The notes beneath the pieces were generated by a model. The model had not been told where the DNA came from, ran no database searches, and saw nothing but the letters and a program-made list of their open reading frames with translations. Below are positions 1 through 6,318 of a stretch of DNA of 7,772 nt, piece after piece. The DNA is taken from NCBI GenBank assembly GCA_025457805.1, contig JALOTR010000105.1, forward strand, positions 1 through 7,772. Direction: 5' to 3'. The stretch comes from Akkermansiaceae bacterium (GTDB taxonomy: Bacteria; Verrucomicrobiota; Verrucomicrobiia; Verrucomicrobiales; Akkermansiaceae). Both the position numbers and the translations under genes were made by a program. Positions within the stretch are counted from its first letter, which is position 1, and each line of letters begins with the position of its first letter.

Positions 1-359
1 TCCCCGATGATCACCGTATCATGCATGTCCTTGTCATGATAGATATAGGCGGGAATCACCATCATTACCCCCCCGGCGGCGAGGCCGACGAGAAAAGTGA
101 AATTGGCAATGTAAAGGCCCCATGAAACGTGATCGGTCATGGCGGTGACAATCATCCCCTGTGCGACCTGCGTGGCCCAGGCATGGGCACCGACAAGGAA
201 GACGCAAGTCAGGACAAACATCCAGACATAGAAAGTCCAAGTGCCCTCGGTGGCGAGGCGGAAGGCAAGACGAAGGAATTTGAAATAGCTGAAAGCATGA
301 AACTTCGCATCATGATGCGCTTCAGGCGGAGTCTCGGCATTCGAAATCGTGGAGTTCAT
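1..359 (-). CDS. NrfD-family membrane subunit, N-terminal part (runs off window)
   Basis: Partial gene: 119 codons plus two bases are visible, starting at the ATG at 359-357 and continuing past the left edge. The sequence shows a short hydrophilic N-terminus, a membrane segment at about residues 41-60, then a polar stretch with DHVSWGLYIANFTFLVGLAA at about 76-95 leading into a second membrane segment (about 82-104). This resembles the quinone-interacting integral membrane subunits NrfD, PsrC, DsrP and HybB, which usually have eight to ten helices. In those families the subunit exchanges electrons between the quinone pool and a partner FeS protein, with no cofactor of its own in most cases. 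It lies 13 bases downstream of the four-cluster FeS gene, so the two are surely co-transcribed. The family call is fairly firm. The exact subtype and the role in nitrate respiration are inferred from context, and most of the protein is unseen. Confidence 0.85.
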   Translation of the reverse strand, partial: MNSTISNAETPPEAHHDAKFHAFSYFKFLRLAFRLATEGTWTFYVWMFVLTCVFLVGAHAWATQVAQGMIVTAMTDHVSWGLYIANFTFLVGLAAGGVMMVIPAYIYHDKDMHDTVIIG

Positions 360-372
360 GGGTGTTTCGGGA

Positions 373-1344
373 TTACTCGTCGAAGAAGTAGAAGAAACTC
401 GGCTTGGTCCCCAATTCCTCCTTGAGAACGAAGACACGTTTGTTGTCGATGACCTTCCGGATCTCCGAATCGGGATCGAGCAGGTTGCCAAAGACGCGGG
501 CCCCTGTCGGGCAGGCTTCGAGACAGGCGGGCATCTTCCCTTCCCGCGTCCGATGTAGACAGAAAGTGCATTTTTCCATCACTCCCTGCGGGCGGATCCG
601 GTTGCTGAGGTAGGACTGGTTCGGATTGATTTCCTCCTTGGGGACCACCGGCTTGGTCCAGTTGAAACGGCGAGCGTGATACGGGCAGGCTGCTTCACAA
701 TAGCGGCAACCGATGCACCAGTTGTAATCGACCACCACGATGCCGTCGTCTTCTTTCCAAGTCGCCTCGACCGGGCAGACATGGACGCAGGGCGGATTGT
801 CGCACTGCTGGCATTGGACTGGCATGTAAAACTTGTCCGGATGCGGCACGGGATGTTCGTAGTGGGCGTTGCCGTGTTCGAGATCCATCGAGCCCTTCTG
901 CATCTCCAGCACACGGATGTAACTGTTACCGGTTGCCCGATCATGATTGTTCTCATGGTGGCAGGCCTCGGCACAACGTCGGCAGCCGATGCAAATGCTC
1001 AGATTGAGAGCATAGCCAAATTTCACGCCCTTCTGCGGACGATGATCACTGATGACAACATCGGCACCGTAGTTTTTCTTCGCATCCTCTTCAAGATGCT
1101 TCAGGACTGCGGCGAGTTGCTCTTTGTTGAGTTCCCGATAGTGCTGTTGAAGGAAGTCATCGACCGACAGATTATCGCGGCTCCAGGTAGCCAGCGGTGC
1201 AAGGGCTTTTGCAAAAGCGGCCGCACCCAAGGTGACAGCAGCACCTTTGAGTAGATTGCGACGGGTCGATCTGCCCTGGTCGTCGGGTTCTTGGTGGCAA
1301 CCGCAGCCTTTGCCGCAGCCTTCGCCGGTAGTTTGGTTCTCCAT
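373..1344 (-). CDS. Tat-exported four-cluster [4Fe-4S] ferredoxin subunit (NrfC/DsrO-like)
   Basis: The product is 323 residues. It has a twin-arginine signal (STRRNLLKGAAVTLGAAAF, about 26-44), so the mature protein should sit on the periplasmic side. Four cysteine groups follow: C118/121/124/128, C178/181/186/190, C210/213/216/220 and C259/262/274/278. Together they can bind four [4Fe-4S] clusters, as in NrfC, PsrB, TtrB and DsrO. The C-terminus, with EELGTKPSFFYFF, is typical of subunits paired with NrfD-type membrane proteins. The likely job is passing electrons between the NrfD-like subunit and the tetrahaem cytochrome encoded just upstream. I chose the ATG at 1344, which leaves a 19-base gap after the cytochrome stop. 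The frame stays open upstream to an ATG at 1407 inside the cytochrome gene, but that adds 21 unlikely residues. Oddly, C10, C14 and C16 lie in the leader ahead of the twin arginines. Confidence 0.9.
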   Translation of the reverse strand: MENQTTGEGCGKGCGCHQEPDDQGRSTRRNLLKGAAVTLGAAAFAKALAPLATWSRDNLSVDDFLQQHYRELNKEQLAAVLKHLEEDAKKNYGADVVISDHRPQKGVKFGYALNLSICIGCRRCAEACHHENNHDRATGNSYIRVLEMQKGSMDLEHGNAHYEHPVPHPDKFYMPVQCQQCDNPPCVHVCPVEATWKEDDGIVVVDYNWCIGCRYCEAACPYHARRFNWTKPVVPKEEINPNQSYLSNRIRPQGVMEKCTFCLHRTREGKMPACLEACPTGARVFGNLLDPDSEIRKVIDNKRVFVLKEELGTKPSFFYFFDE

Positions 1345-1363
1345 GGAAATTCTGGGAAAGGGC

Positions 1364-2020
1364 TCAGTGGGGATGGGATTGGTCCACCGGTAGAATCGCC
1401 TCGCCAATCACTGGCTTGGGTGGAAACACAGGCAGGACCAACGGATACTTCGGATGGTGGGGATCATGACAATCGGTGCAGGTATTTCGCTCCCTTGAAC
1501 CTTGCCGTAAATCCCAGTGACCCGTCATGCCACCGTGGCTGCCATTTTGATAGTCTCGGAATTGTGGGCCATGGCACTGGGAACAAAGCTGCATGCTTTG
1601 TGAAAACTCCAAAGATTGTCCGTCAGCTTTCTTGAGAGAGTTATAATCATTCGCATTGTGACAACTCAGGCAGGTCAGCGAGCCATGTTGGTAATTCAGT
1701 CCTTTGTGGAACTCCTGAAGCGCTTCACCCTGGTCGATCTTGTAATTTGGATCCCGTGTATCGTGGCAGGTCGCGCAGGCCACCATCACCGCCTGTCCCT
1801 TCGCATCCTTTTTTCCAGAATCCACCAGAGCCATACCCTCTGGCGTCCGGATGATCACGGGGTGAAGGGCGTCACCAATCACCTTTTCCGAAAATGCTCT
1901 TCCCGGCTTTGACCGCTCTCGTTGAAGCCAGGGAAGCGCCAACGCCGCGACGAACCAGAGGGTGATCAAGGCAATCACTCCAAAAAACATCCACCTCCCA
2001 AGTCGGCTTCCTGCGGTCAT
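1364..2020 (-). CDS. Membrane-anchored tetrahaem c-type cytochrome
   Basis: The product is 218 residues. One hydrophobic segment at about 10-30, with no obvious signal-peptidase site, suggests an N-terminal anchor and a periplasmic haem domain. Four CxxCH haem-attachment motifs are visible: C82-H86 (CATCH), C117-H121 (CLSCH), C146-H150 (CSQCH) and C181-H185 (CTDCH). Histidines at 105, 112, 162, 168 and 188/189 are candidate distal ligands. It is the first gene of a minus-strand operon with an FeS subunit and an NrfD-like subunit, matching the position of NrfB or DsrJ. It lacks the recognisable NapC/NirT pattern, although it shares the arrangement of one anchor and four haems. The inferred role is to deliver electrons from the FeS subunit to the NapB-like cytochrome or directly to NapA. 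A purine-rich GAGAAAG lies 5 bases before the ATG and could serve as ribosome-binding site, which supports this start. Confidence 0.9.
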   Translation of the reverse strand: MTAGSRLGRWMFFGVIALITLWFVAALALPWLQRERSKPGRAFSEKVIGDALHPVIIRTPEGMALVDSGKKDAKGQAVMVACATCHDTRDPNYKIDQGEALQEFHKGLNYQHGSLTCLSCHNANDYNSLKKADGQSLEFSQSMQLCSQCHGPQFRDYQNGSHGGMTGHWDLRQGSRERNTCTDCHDPHHPKYPLVLPVFPPKPVIGEAILPVDQSHPH

Positions 2021-2168
2021 GGTTCTTTCTCAGTTCCCAGAGCCGCGCCCTGCGGCGTCCTTGGATGACTGTCTAAAAAGATAGAAAGAAGAAATCAAGA
2101 ACAAGATTTCCTTTTTTCTTGAATTGTCCCGGCAGTTCGTCAAAACCAGTGGCAAAAGAATCCCATCC
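2021..2168. promoter_or_regulatory. Divergent intergenic control region between the two operons
   Basis: This 148-base stretch separates the cytochrome gene on the minus strand from napD on the plus strand, so promoters for both operons should lie here. It contains an A/G-rich tract at about 2075-2105 next to a T-rich tract at 2107-2120, and the inverted repeat listed separately. No convincing sigma-70 promoter is visible on either strand. The best minus-strand candidate is CTTGTT and TATCTT about 16 bases apart (2105-2078), which is weak. I looked for a TTGAT-N4-ATCAA Fnr-type site and found none. The shared position suggests co-regulation of the reductase and its electron-transfer module. 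Confidence 0.6.
2095..2122. repeat. Inverted repeat TCAAGAA-N14-TTCTTGA, possible operator
   Basis: The arms 2095-2101 (TCAAGAA) and 2116-2122 (TTCTTGA) are perfect reverse complements with a 14-base spacer. The symmetry continues outward with one mismatch (AAA on the left, ATT on the right). It sits midway in the divergent region, 47 bases ahead of the napD start and 75 bases ahead of the cytochrome start, a natural place for a dimeric regulator. The AT-rich composition makes chance symmetry plausible, and I recognise no specific regulator family from the arms. Confidence 0.35.
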
Positions 2169-2426
2169 ATGCCCGTGAACGGACTACTCCTGACGCTCTC
2201 TGCGAATTCCGAACTGGCGGATGCTGCATTGGCGGAAATTGCCTCCCAAGCCGAAGCCTCAGTGGGAGTGGTTCAAGATCGTTGCCTGCCAATCGCTGTC
2301 GATGCTCCCAACGTCCGTGCCGCGCATGATTTTCACGAATGGCTGGAAGCCCTGCCCGGAGTCGAGCAGGTCGACGTGATTTTCGTCGGCTTCGACGACC
2401 CAAATCCTACTGAAATCGCGCTATGA
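2169..2426 (+). CDS. napD: NapD, chaperone for NapA maturation
   Basis: The product is 85 residues, the usual size for NapD (roughly 80-110). It begins MPVNGLLLTL, matching the family's opening beta-strand, and has LPGV at 62-65 followed by a hydrophobic strand (VDVIFVGFDD), matching the second half of the NapD ferredoxin-like fold. In known systems NapD is a cytoplasmic protein that binds the Tat signal peptide of NapA and holds it back from export until the molybdenum cofactor is inserted. The frame is open upstream to a TTG at 2124, but the ATG at 2169 gives the natural N-terminus. No strong ribosome-binding site is seen. Its stop overlaps the napA start (ATGA at 2423-2426). Similarity is weak, as is normal for NapD, and position directly before napA carries much of the call. 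Confidence 0.85.
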   Translation: MPVNGLLLTLSANSELADAALAEIASQAEASVGVVQDRCLPIAVDAPNVRAAHDFHEWLEALPGVEQVDVIFVGFDDPNPTEIAL

Positions 2427-4813
2427 ATCTCATCGAACGCCGCACGTTTCTCAAAACCTCGGCTCTGGCAGCCGCCAGTGCCGCAGCTTCGGCACGTGCC
2501 CAATCGCCCGCTGCACCCGCTTCACCGCAAGAAGGCATCAAGTGGGACAAAGCCCCTTGCCGGTTCTGCGGGACCGGCTGCCATGTCAAGGTCGGCGTGA
2601 AGGATGGAAAAATCGTGGCCATTGCCGGTCATCCTGATGCAGCGGTGAACAAAGGACTGCTCTGTGTCAAAGGCTATCATGTCGGCGGGATTCTCTATGG
2701 CAAGGACCGCCTCACCGATCCGATGCTTCGGAAGAACGGTGTGTTGGGAAAAATTTCTTGGGAGGAAGCCATCGACATTGTTGCCCAGCGCATCATGAAA
2801 AACCCGGCGGGTTTCGGGTTCTACACCTCGGGCCAATCGACGATTCCGGAAGGCTATGCCGCCACCAAGTTCATGAAGGGCGGCCTGTCAAACAATCATA
2901 CGGAACCCAACGCCCGCCTCTGCATGGCTTCCGCCGTCACCGGTTACATCTCAACCTACGGCGTCGACGAACCCGCCGGTTGTTATGACGACTTCGACGC
3001 CTGCAATGTCCTTCTCATGTGGGGAAACAACATGGCAGAAATGCATCCGGTGCTTTTTTCCCGTATCCTCGACCGTCGCGAGCGCGGCCAGAAAGTCACC
3101 ATCATCGACCTCGGCACCCGTCGCACGCGCACTTCGGAATTCGCTGATCATTACTTGGAATTTCGACCGCAGACCGACCTCGCCATCGCCAACTGCATCG
3201 CCCAACAACTCATTGAACGCGGCGCGTGGGACAAAAAGTTCGTCGAAAACCACTGCGCGTTCCGCGCCGATGCCGACATCGCCAAACCCGACCTTCTCGG
3301 CGTGGCGATTTCCTTCGATGACTTCAAGAAACGCATCGCCGAATACACGCCGGAATCTGTCAGCGAGCTATCAGGACTCTCCGTTGAACAATTGAAAATG
3401 TTAGGTGACCTTTTCGCCGATCCGAACATTCGCATCACCTCCACCTGGTGCATGGGCATGAACCAGCACACCCGTGGCACGGCGATCAACCGCCTGGTCC
3501 ACGGCATCCACCTGCTCAGCGGCCATTTCGGCAAGCCCGGCGATGCACCCACTTCGTTGACAGGCCAGCCCTCCGCTTGCGGCACCGCCCGTGAAGTCGG
3601 CACGCTCTGTCACACGCTCCCCGGTGGTCGGGTCGTCACCAATCCGAAACACCGCGAGCAATGTGAGAAGTATTGGAACGTGCCTGCTGGCCGCATCAAG
3701 GAAACCATCGGCTACCACACCGTGCTGATGTTCGAGAAATTCTGCACCCCCAAGGACAAGGGCGGCGACATCGACACCATCATGGTTCAGGTGACCAATC
3801 CCGGCCAGACCTTGCCGAATCTCAAAAAACTCTACACCGCGAAAACCGGCATCGAAGACAAGTTCCTCATCGTTTCCGACGTCTATCCGACCGCCTCCAC
3901 CGAGATCGCTGATCTCGTCTTGCCCGCCGCGATGTGGGTCGAGAAAAATGGTGCCTATGGCAACTCCGAGCGCCGCACGCAGCAATGGTTCAAGATGGTC
4001 CAGCCACCCGGTCAGGCACGCGAGGATGTCTGGATGACACTCGCCATCGCCCACCGCTTGTTCGAACTCGGCCACCCCGGCATGAAGGACAAGGACGGCA
4101 AATTCATCTTCTCCTTCAAGAATGATGTTGGCAACGAAGTGCCCGTTTGGGATTACGCCCATTTCCATGACATTAACGCGGACCGAGTACTCTACGAGGA
4201 ATACCGCCCACTCACTCATATCAAACACAAACACGTCGCGCCTTACGACGAACTCGTGAAACATACCGGCTTGCGTTGGCCGGTGGTCGAACAACCCGAT
4301 GGCTCCTACAAAGAAACCCGCTACCGTTTCGTTGAGGGCGAGGATCCCTTTGTCGAAAAGGGCAAGGGCATCGATTTCTATCACTCCACCACCGAGGACG
4401 GTCGTGCGCAAATCTGGTTTTGCCCCTTCGAGCGCCATCCTGAAGAGCCCGATACCGAATATCCGTTCTGGCTCTGCACCGGACGCGTCGTCGAGCACTG
4501 GCACAGCGGCACCATGACCATGCGCGTGCCGCAACTCCGCGGTGCAATGCCGAACGCCTATTGCGAAATCCACCCGGAAGACGCCGCCGCTGCGGGCATC
4601 GGCAATGGCGATGACGTCATCGTTGCAACCCGGCGTGGGGAAATCATCCTAAGCGCCTGGATCAACGGCCGCGGCCGCCCGCCCAGAGGTTCTTTGTTCG
4701 TCCCGTTCTTCGATGAAAAGCGCCTGATCAATAACATCACGCTCGACGCCTACTGCCCGATTTCCAAGGAGCCGGATTACAAGAAGTGCGCCGCCCGCAT
4801 CCGCAAAGCCTAA
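2423..4813 (+). CDS. napA: NapA, periplasmic nitrate reductase catalytic subunit
   Basis: The product is 796 residues, close to the usual 800-830. It reduces nitrate to nitrite in the periplasm using a bis-MGD molybdenum cofactor and one [4Fe-4S] cluster. A Tat signal (RRTFLK at 6-11, then an alanine-rich h-region ending near ARA-QS at 27) directs export. The cluster ligands are C46, C49, C53 and C81 (CRFCGTGC ... CVKGY), with the lysine after the last cysteine at K83. The molybdenum-ligand cysteine is C167 in EPNARLCMASAV. Further NapA hallmarks are CMGMNQHTRGTA, LTGQPSACGTAREVG, VTNPGQTLPN, LCTGRVVEHWHSGTMTMRVP and the C-terminal KEPDYKKCAARI. All catalytic elements are present and there is no frameshift. 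The gene overlaps napD by four bases and lies 6 bases before the napB-like gene. No Shine-Dalgarno sequence is evident, so it is probably coupled to napD translation. Confidence 0.98.
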   Translation: MNLIERRTFLKTSALAAASAAASARAQSPAAPASPQEGIKWDKAPCRFCGTGCHVKVGVKDGKIVAIAGHPDAAVNKGLLCVKGYHVGGILYGKDRLTDPMLRKNGVLGKISWEEAIDIVAQRIMKNPAGFGFYTSGQSTIPEGYAATKFMKGGLSNNHTEPNARLCMASAVTGYISTYGVDEPAGCYDDFDACNVLLMWGNNMAEMHPVLFSRILDRRERGQKVTIIDLGTRRTRTSEFADHYLEFRPQTDLAIANCIAQQLIERGAWDKKFVENHCAFRADADIAKPDLLGVAISFDDFKKRIAEYTPESVSELSGLSVEQLKMLGDLFADPNIRITSTWCMGMNQHTRGTAINRLVHGIHLLSGHFGKPGDAPTSLTGQPSACGTAREVGTLCHTLPGGRVVTNPKHREQCEKYWNVPAGRIKETIGYHTVLMFEKFCTPKDKGGDIDTIMVQVTNPGQTLPNLKKLYTAKTGIEDKFLIVSDVYPTASTEIADLVLPAAMWVEKNGAYGNSERRTQQWFKMVQPPGQAREDVWMTLAIAHRLFELGHPGMKDKDGKFIFSFKNDVGNEVPVWDYAHFHDINADRVLYEEYRPLTHIKHKHVAPYDELVKHTGLRWPVVEQPDGSYKETRYRFVEGEDPFVEKGKGIDFYHSTTEDGRAQIWFCPFERHPEEPDTEYPFWLCTGRVVEHWHSGTMTMRVPQLRGAMPNAYCEIHPEDAAAAGIGNGDDVIVATRRGEIILSAWINGRGRPPRGSLFVPFFDEKRLINNITLDAYCPISKEPDYKKCAARIRKA

Positions 4814-4819
4814 CCGATC

Positions 4820-5653
4820 ATGGACAGCCACGACGTCGAAAACTACTTCCGTCAGCACCGCAAGACGCTCGCGGTGGTCTTCCTGATGGTAAGCATGTTG
4901 GCCGTCTCCGGGTTTTTCATGGGAATGCGGCAGACTGAGATGCAGGCACCACGGATCCCAGTCGCCACCTCCAAGACTCCAGCCGATTCCCTTGCGGAAA
5001 TCCCCACCGCGCCGAAATACAAACAAATCCCCACTAGCGACTGGTTGGCCAACCGTCATTGGAAATTCACTCTCGCCGACCTGCCACGCGCCGAAACTCC
5101 ACCCGCCAACCAGGCCCCAGCCTCCCCGGAAGAAACTGCCGCCGCCATTGCACGCCGCAACTCCCTCCGTGCATACGATGGCGCTCCGCCGGTGATTCCC
5201 CACGGCATTGATACCCTGAGGTCATCCGCTTGCACCTCCTGCCACGGCGAAGATGCGAAACTGGTCATCGGCGGCAAGCGTCCAGCCGAAATCAGCCATC
5301 CGTGGATCACCAATTGCACCTCCTGCCATGTTCCGGCCGATGGTTTGCGCCAAATCACCGCACCAGCCGACACCCGCCTTGTTGTGGAAAATGCCTTTAT
5401 CGGAAAAACCTCCGCCGGTTCCGGTCCCCGCGCATACGGAACGGCACCACCTACCATGCCCCATCCCGTGTGGATGCGGCAGAACTGCATGGCCTGCCAC
5501 GGCCCGGGTCGCGAACAGGCGATCCGCACCTCCCATCCCGAGCGCCAGAATTGCCTACAATGTCACGCTCCCAATGCAGCATTCGACAACCGGGAAACTT
5601 ATCTAACAAATCCAAAGCCCCCTCTGGATTTACCGATTCTCCCGCAACAATGA
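4820..5653 (+). CDS. napB: NapB-like cytochrome c with four haem sites (duplicated dihaem core)
   Basis: The product is 277 residues; ordinary NapB is about 130-160 and dihaem. Residues 18-36 are hydrophobic and follow a basic stretch, either a signal peptide or, more likely, an uncleaved anchor because no AxA site is obvious. Residues 117-173 match the NapB core: RAYDGAPPVIPH, haem 1 at C138-H142, SHPW, then haem 2 at C166-H170 in CTSCHVPA, with VVENAFIG close behind, like the end of canonical NapB. Residues 204-252 repeat this pattern: RAYGTAPPTMPH, haem 3 at C223-H227, SHPE, haem 4 at C245-H249 in CLQCHAPN. Histidines 128, 160, 215 and 239 are matching candidate distal ligands, one per haem. 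NapB passes electrons to NapA in the periplasm. The gene starts 6 bases after napA and overlaps the next gene by four. The NapB assignment is strong; the effect of the extra haem pair is unknown. Confidence 0.93.
   Translation: MDSHDVENYFRQHRKTLAVVFLMVSMLAVSGFFMGMRQTEMQAPRIPVATSKTPADSLAEIPTAPKYKQIPTSDWLANRHWKFTLADLPRAETPPANQAPASPEETAAAIARRNSLRAYDGAPPVIPHGIDTLRSSACTSCHGEDAKLVIGGKRPAEISHPWITNCTSCHVPADGLRQITAPADTRLVVENAFIGKTSAGSGPRAYGTAPPTMPHPVWMRQNCMACHGPGREQAIRTSHPERQNCLQCHAPNAAFDNRETYLTNPKPPLDLPILPQQ
5168..5575 (+). repeat. Internal tandem duplication in the NapB-like protein
   Basis: Two diverged protein-level copies lie in the same frame: residues 117-173 (5168-5338) and 204-252 (5429-5575). 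Both follow the order RAY-x2-APP-x2-PH, CxxCH, SHP, CxxCH-x-P. The first copy has a longer loop between its haems. The DNA has diverged enough that this is an old duplication or fusion rather than a recent tandem repeat. Confidence 0.75.
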
Positions 5654-6003
5654 GCGCCATCAGCCGCCGCGATTTGTTCCGTTCCATGCTTGGCCGCCGA
5701 GTGGAACCCCAAGCCCCACCCGCAGCGGCCGCCGTGATCGATGCTCCGCCTCTTGCGCTTATCCTCGATCGCTTCTGCCTCGCTTGGCAGGGCTCCTTCT
5801 GTTCCGTCTGCTCCGAGCGCTGCCCGGTGGATGGAGCTATCACCGTCGATCAAGGAAAACCCCGGGTGAATCCGGACCTTTGCACCGGCTGCAAGATCTG
5901 CCACGACGTTTGCCCGGCTCCGAAAAACGCCGTTTTCCTCGTCGCCCGCAAACCCCGCCAAGGCATGATTTCCCGACCTGCGGAAACTCCTCCATTCCCA
6001 TGA
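5650..6003 (+). CDS. napF: Short NapF-like ferredoxin with two [4Fe-4S] motifs
   Basis: The product is 117 residues. It begins with SRRDLFRSMLGRR, like the arginine-rich start of NapF. Two cysteine groups follow: C43, C51, C54, C58 with the unusual spacing C-x7-C-x2-C-x3-C (CLAWQGSFCSVCSERC), and C78, C81, C84, C88 (CTGCKICHDVC). The unusual spacing matches the corresponding cluster of E. coli NapF as I recall it (CLAYQSVECRRCQDSC), so this aligns with the C-terminal half of that 164-residue protein. The two N-terminal clusters are absent. NapF is a cytoplasmic protein reported to interact with NapA and thought to help load or maintain its FeS centre. The twin arginines are not followed by a hydrophobic stretch, so export is not expected. 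The ATG overlaps the stop of the napB-like gene (ATGA at 5650-5653), which fixes the start although the frame is open upstream. Confidence 0.85.
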   Translation: MSAISRRDLFRSMLGRRVEPQAPPAAAAVIDAPPLALILDRFCLAWQGSFCSVCSERCPVDGAITVDQGKPRVNPDLCTGCKICHDVCPAPKNAVFLVARKPRQGMISRPAETPPFP

Positions 6004-6311
6004 GCGATTCCACCCCACTCCCCGCTCTCCATCAAGCTGAACTCGACGATGCCACGCTCCGCCAGCTCTTCGAAGACGTCCGCACCCACACCGAGCTGAT
6101 GGAAGTCATTCCGAAATACGCCGCCGTCGGTTACGTTCCGGAAATCGCCGCCATTACCCTGGCCGAAGGTCTCGATCTCTTGTTAGGCGGTGGTGTCCGC
6201 GCCCTGCAACTGCGCTACCGACATAACGGGACCGTCTGGTGGGACACTCTCACGCCCATAACGCACGGCACGTTCCGCATCGTCCGCATCCAGCATGACT
6301 TTACCCACTGA
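6000..6311 (+). CDS. Unrecognised 103-residue protein in the nap operon
   Basis: I do not recognise this protein. It has 103 residues, no cysteine, no signal peptide and no clear membrane segment, so it is probably cytoplasmic. The first part (about 12-65) looks helical and acidic, including LRQLFEDVRTHTELMEVIPK. The second part (about 66-100) has alternating hydrophobic residues suggesting beta-strands, including RALQLRYRHNGTVWWDTL and TFRIVRIQHDF. Its start overlaps the napF stop (ATGA at 6000-6003) and its stop is 7 bases before the barrel-protein gene, so it is almost certainly translated as part of this operon. Codon choice and base composition match its neighbours. A role in Nap assembly or regulation is possible from position alone. 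An upstream start is open in this frame but would lie inside napF. Confidence 0.8.
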   Translation: MSDSTPLPALHQAELDDATLRQLFEDVRTHTELMEVIPKYAAVGYVPEIAAITLAEGLDLLLGGGVRALQLRYRHNGTVWWDTLTPITHGTFRIVRIQHDFTH

Positions 6312-6318
6312 AAAAACC

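Noticed and set aside
676..1254. Open frame of 192 codons on the plus strand opposite the FeS gene
   Set aside because: It is antisense to four conserved cysteine-cluster motifs of the FeS protein and is a shadow frame.
1345..1407. Upstream start for the FeS protein, adding 21 residues
   Set aside because: The extension overlaps the end of the cytochrome gene and moves the Tat signal further from the N-terminus; the ATG at 1344 is more natural.
2124..2168. TTG start giving NapD 15 extra residues
   Set aside because: The NapD fold starts at MPVNGLLL, and the extension falls next to the inverted repeat in probable promoter DNA.
2021..2168. Fnr-type box or sigma-54 promoter
   Set aside because: I found only a single half-site-like AATCAA at 2093-2098 with no partner at the right spacing, and no TGGCAC-N5-TTGCA element.
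3401..4573. Long open frame (390 codons) on the minus strand inside napA
   Set aside because: It is fully antisense to the well-supported napA gene, shows no recognisable family, and long antisense frames are common in high-GC coding DNA.
5230..5649. Extended N-terminus for the NapF-like protein, within the napB-like gene
   Set aside because: The region is coding in another frame with four haem motifs; the overlapping ATGA start at 5650 fits the operon pattern and the NapF N-terminus.
5662..5692. SRRDLF of the NapF-like protein as a Tat signal
   Set aside because: No hydrophobic h-region follows; the next residues are arginine- and proline-rich, and NapF is known as a cytoplasmic protein.
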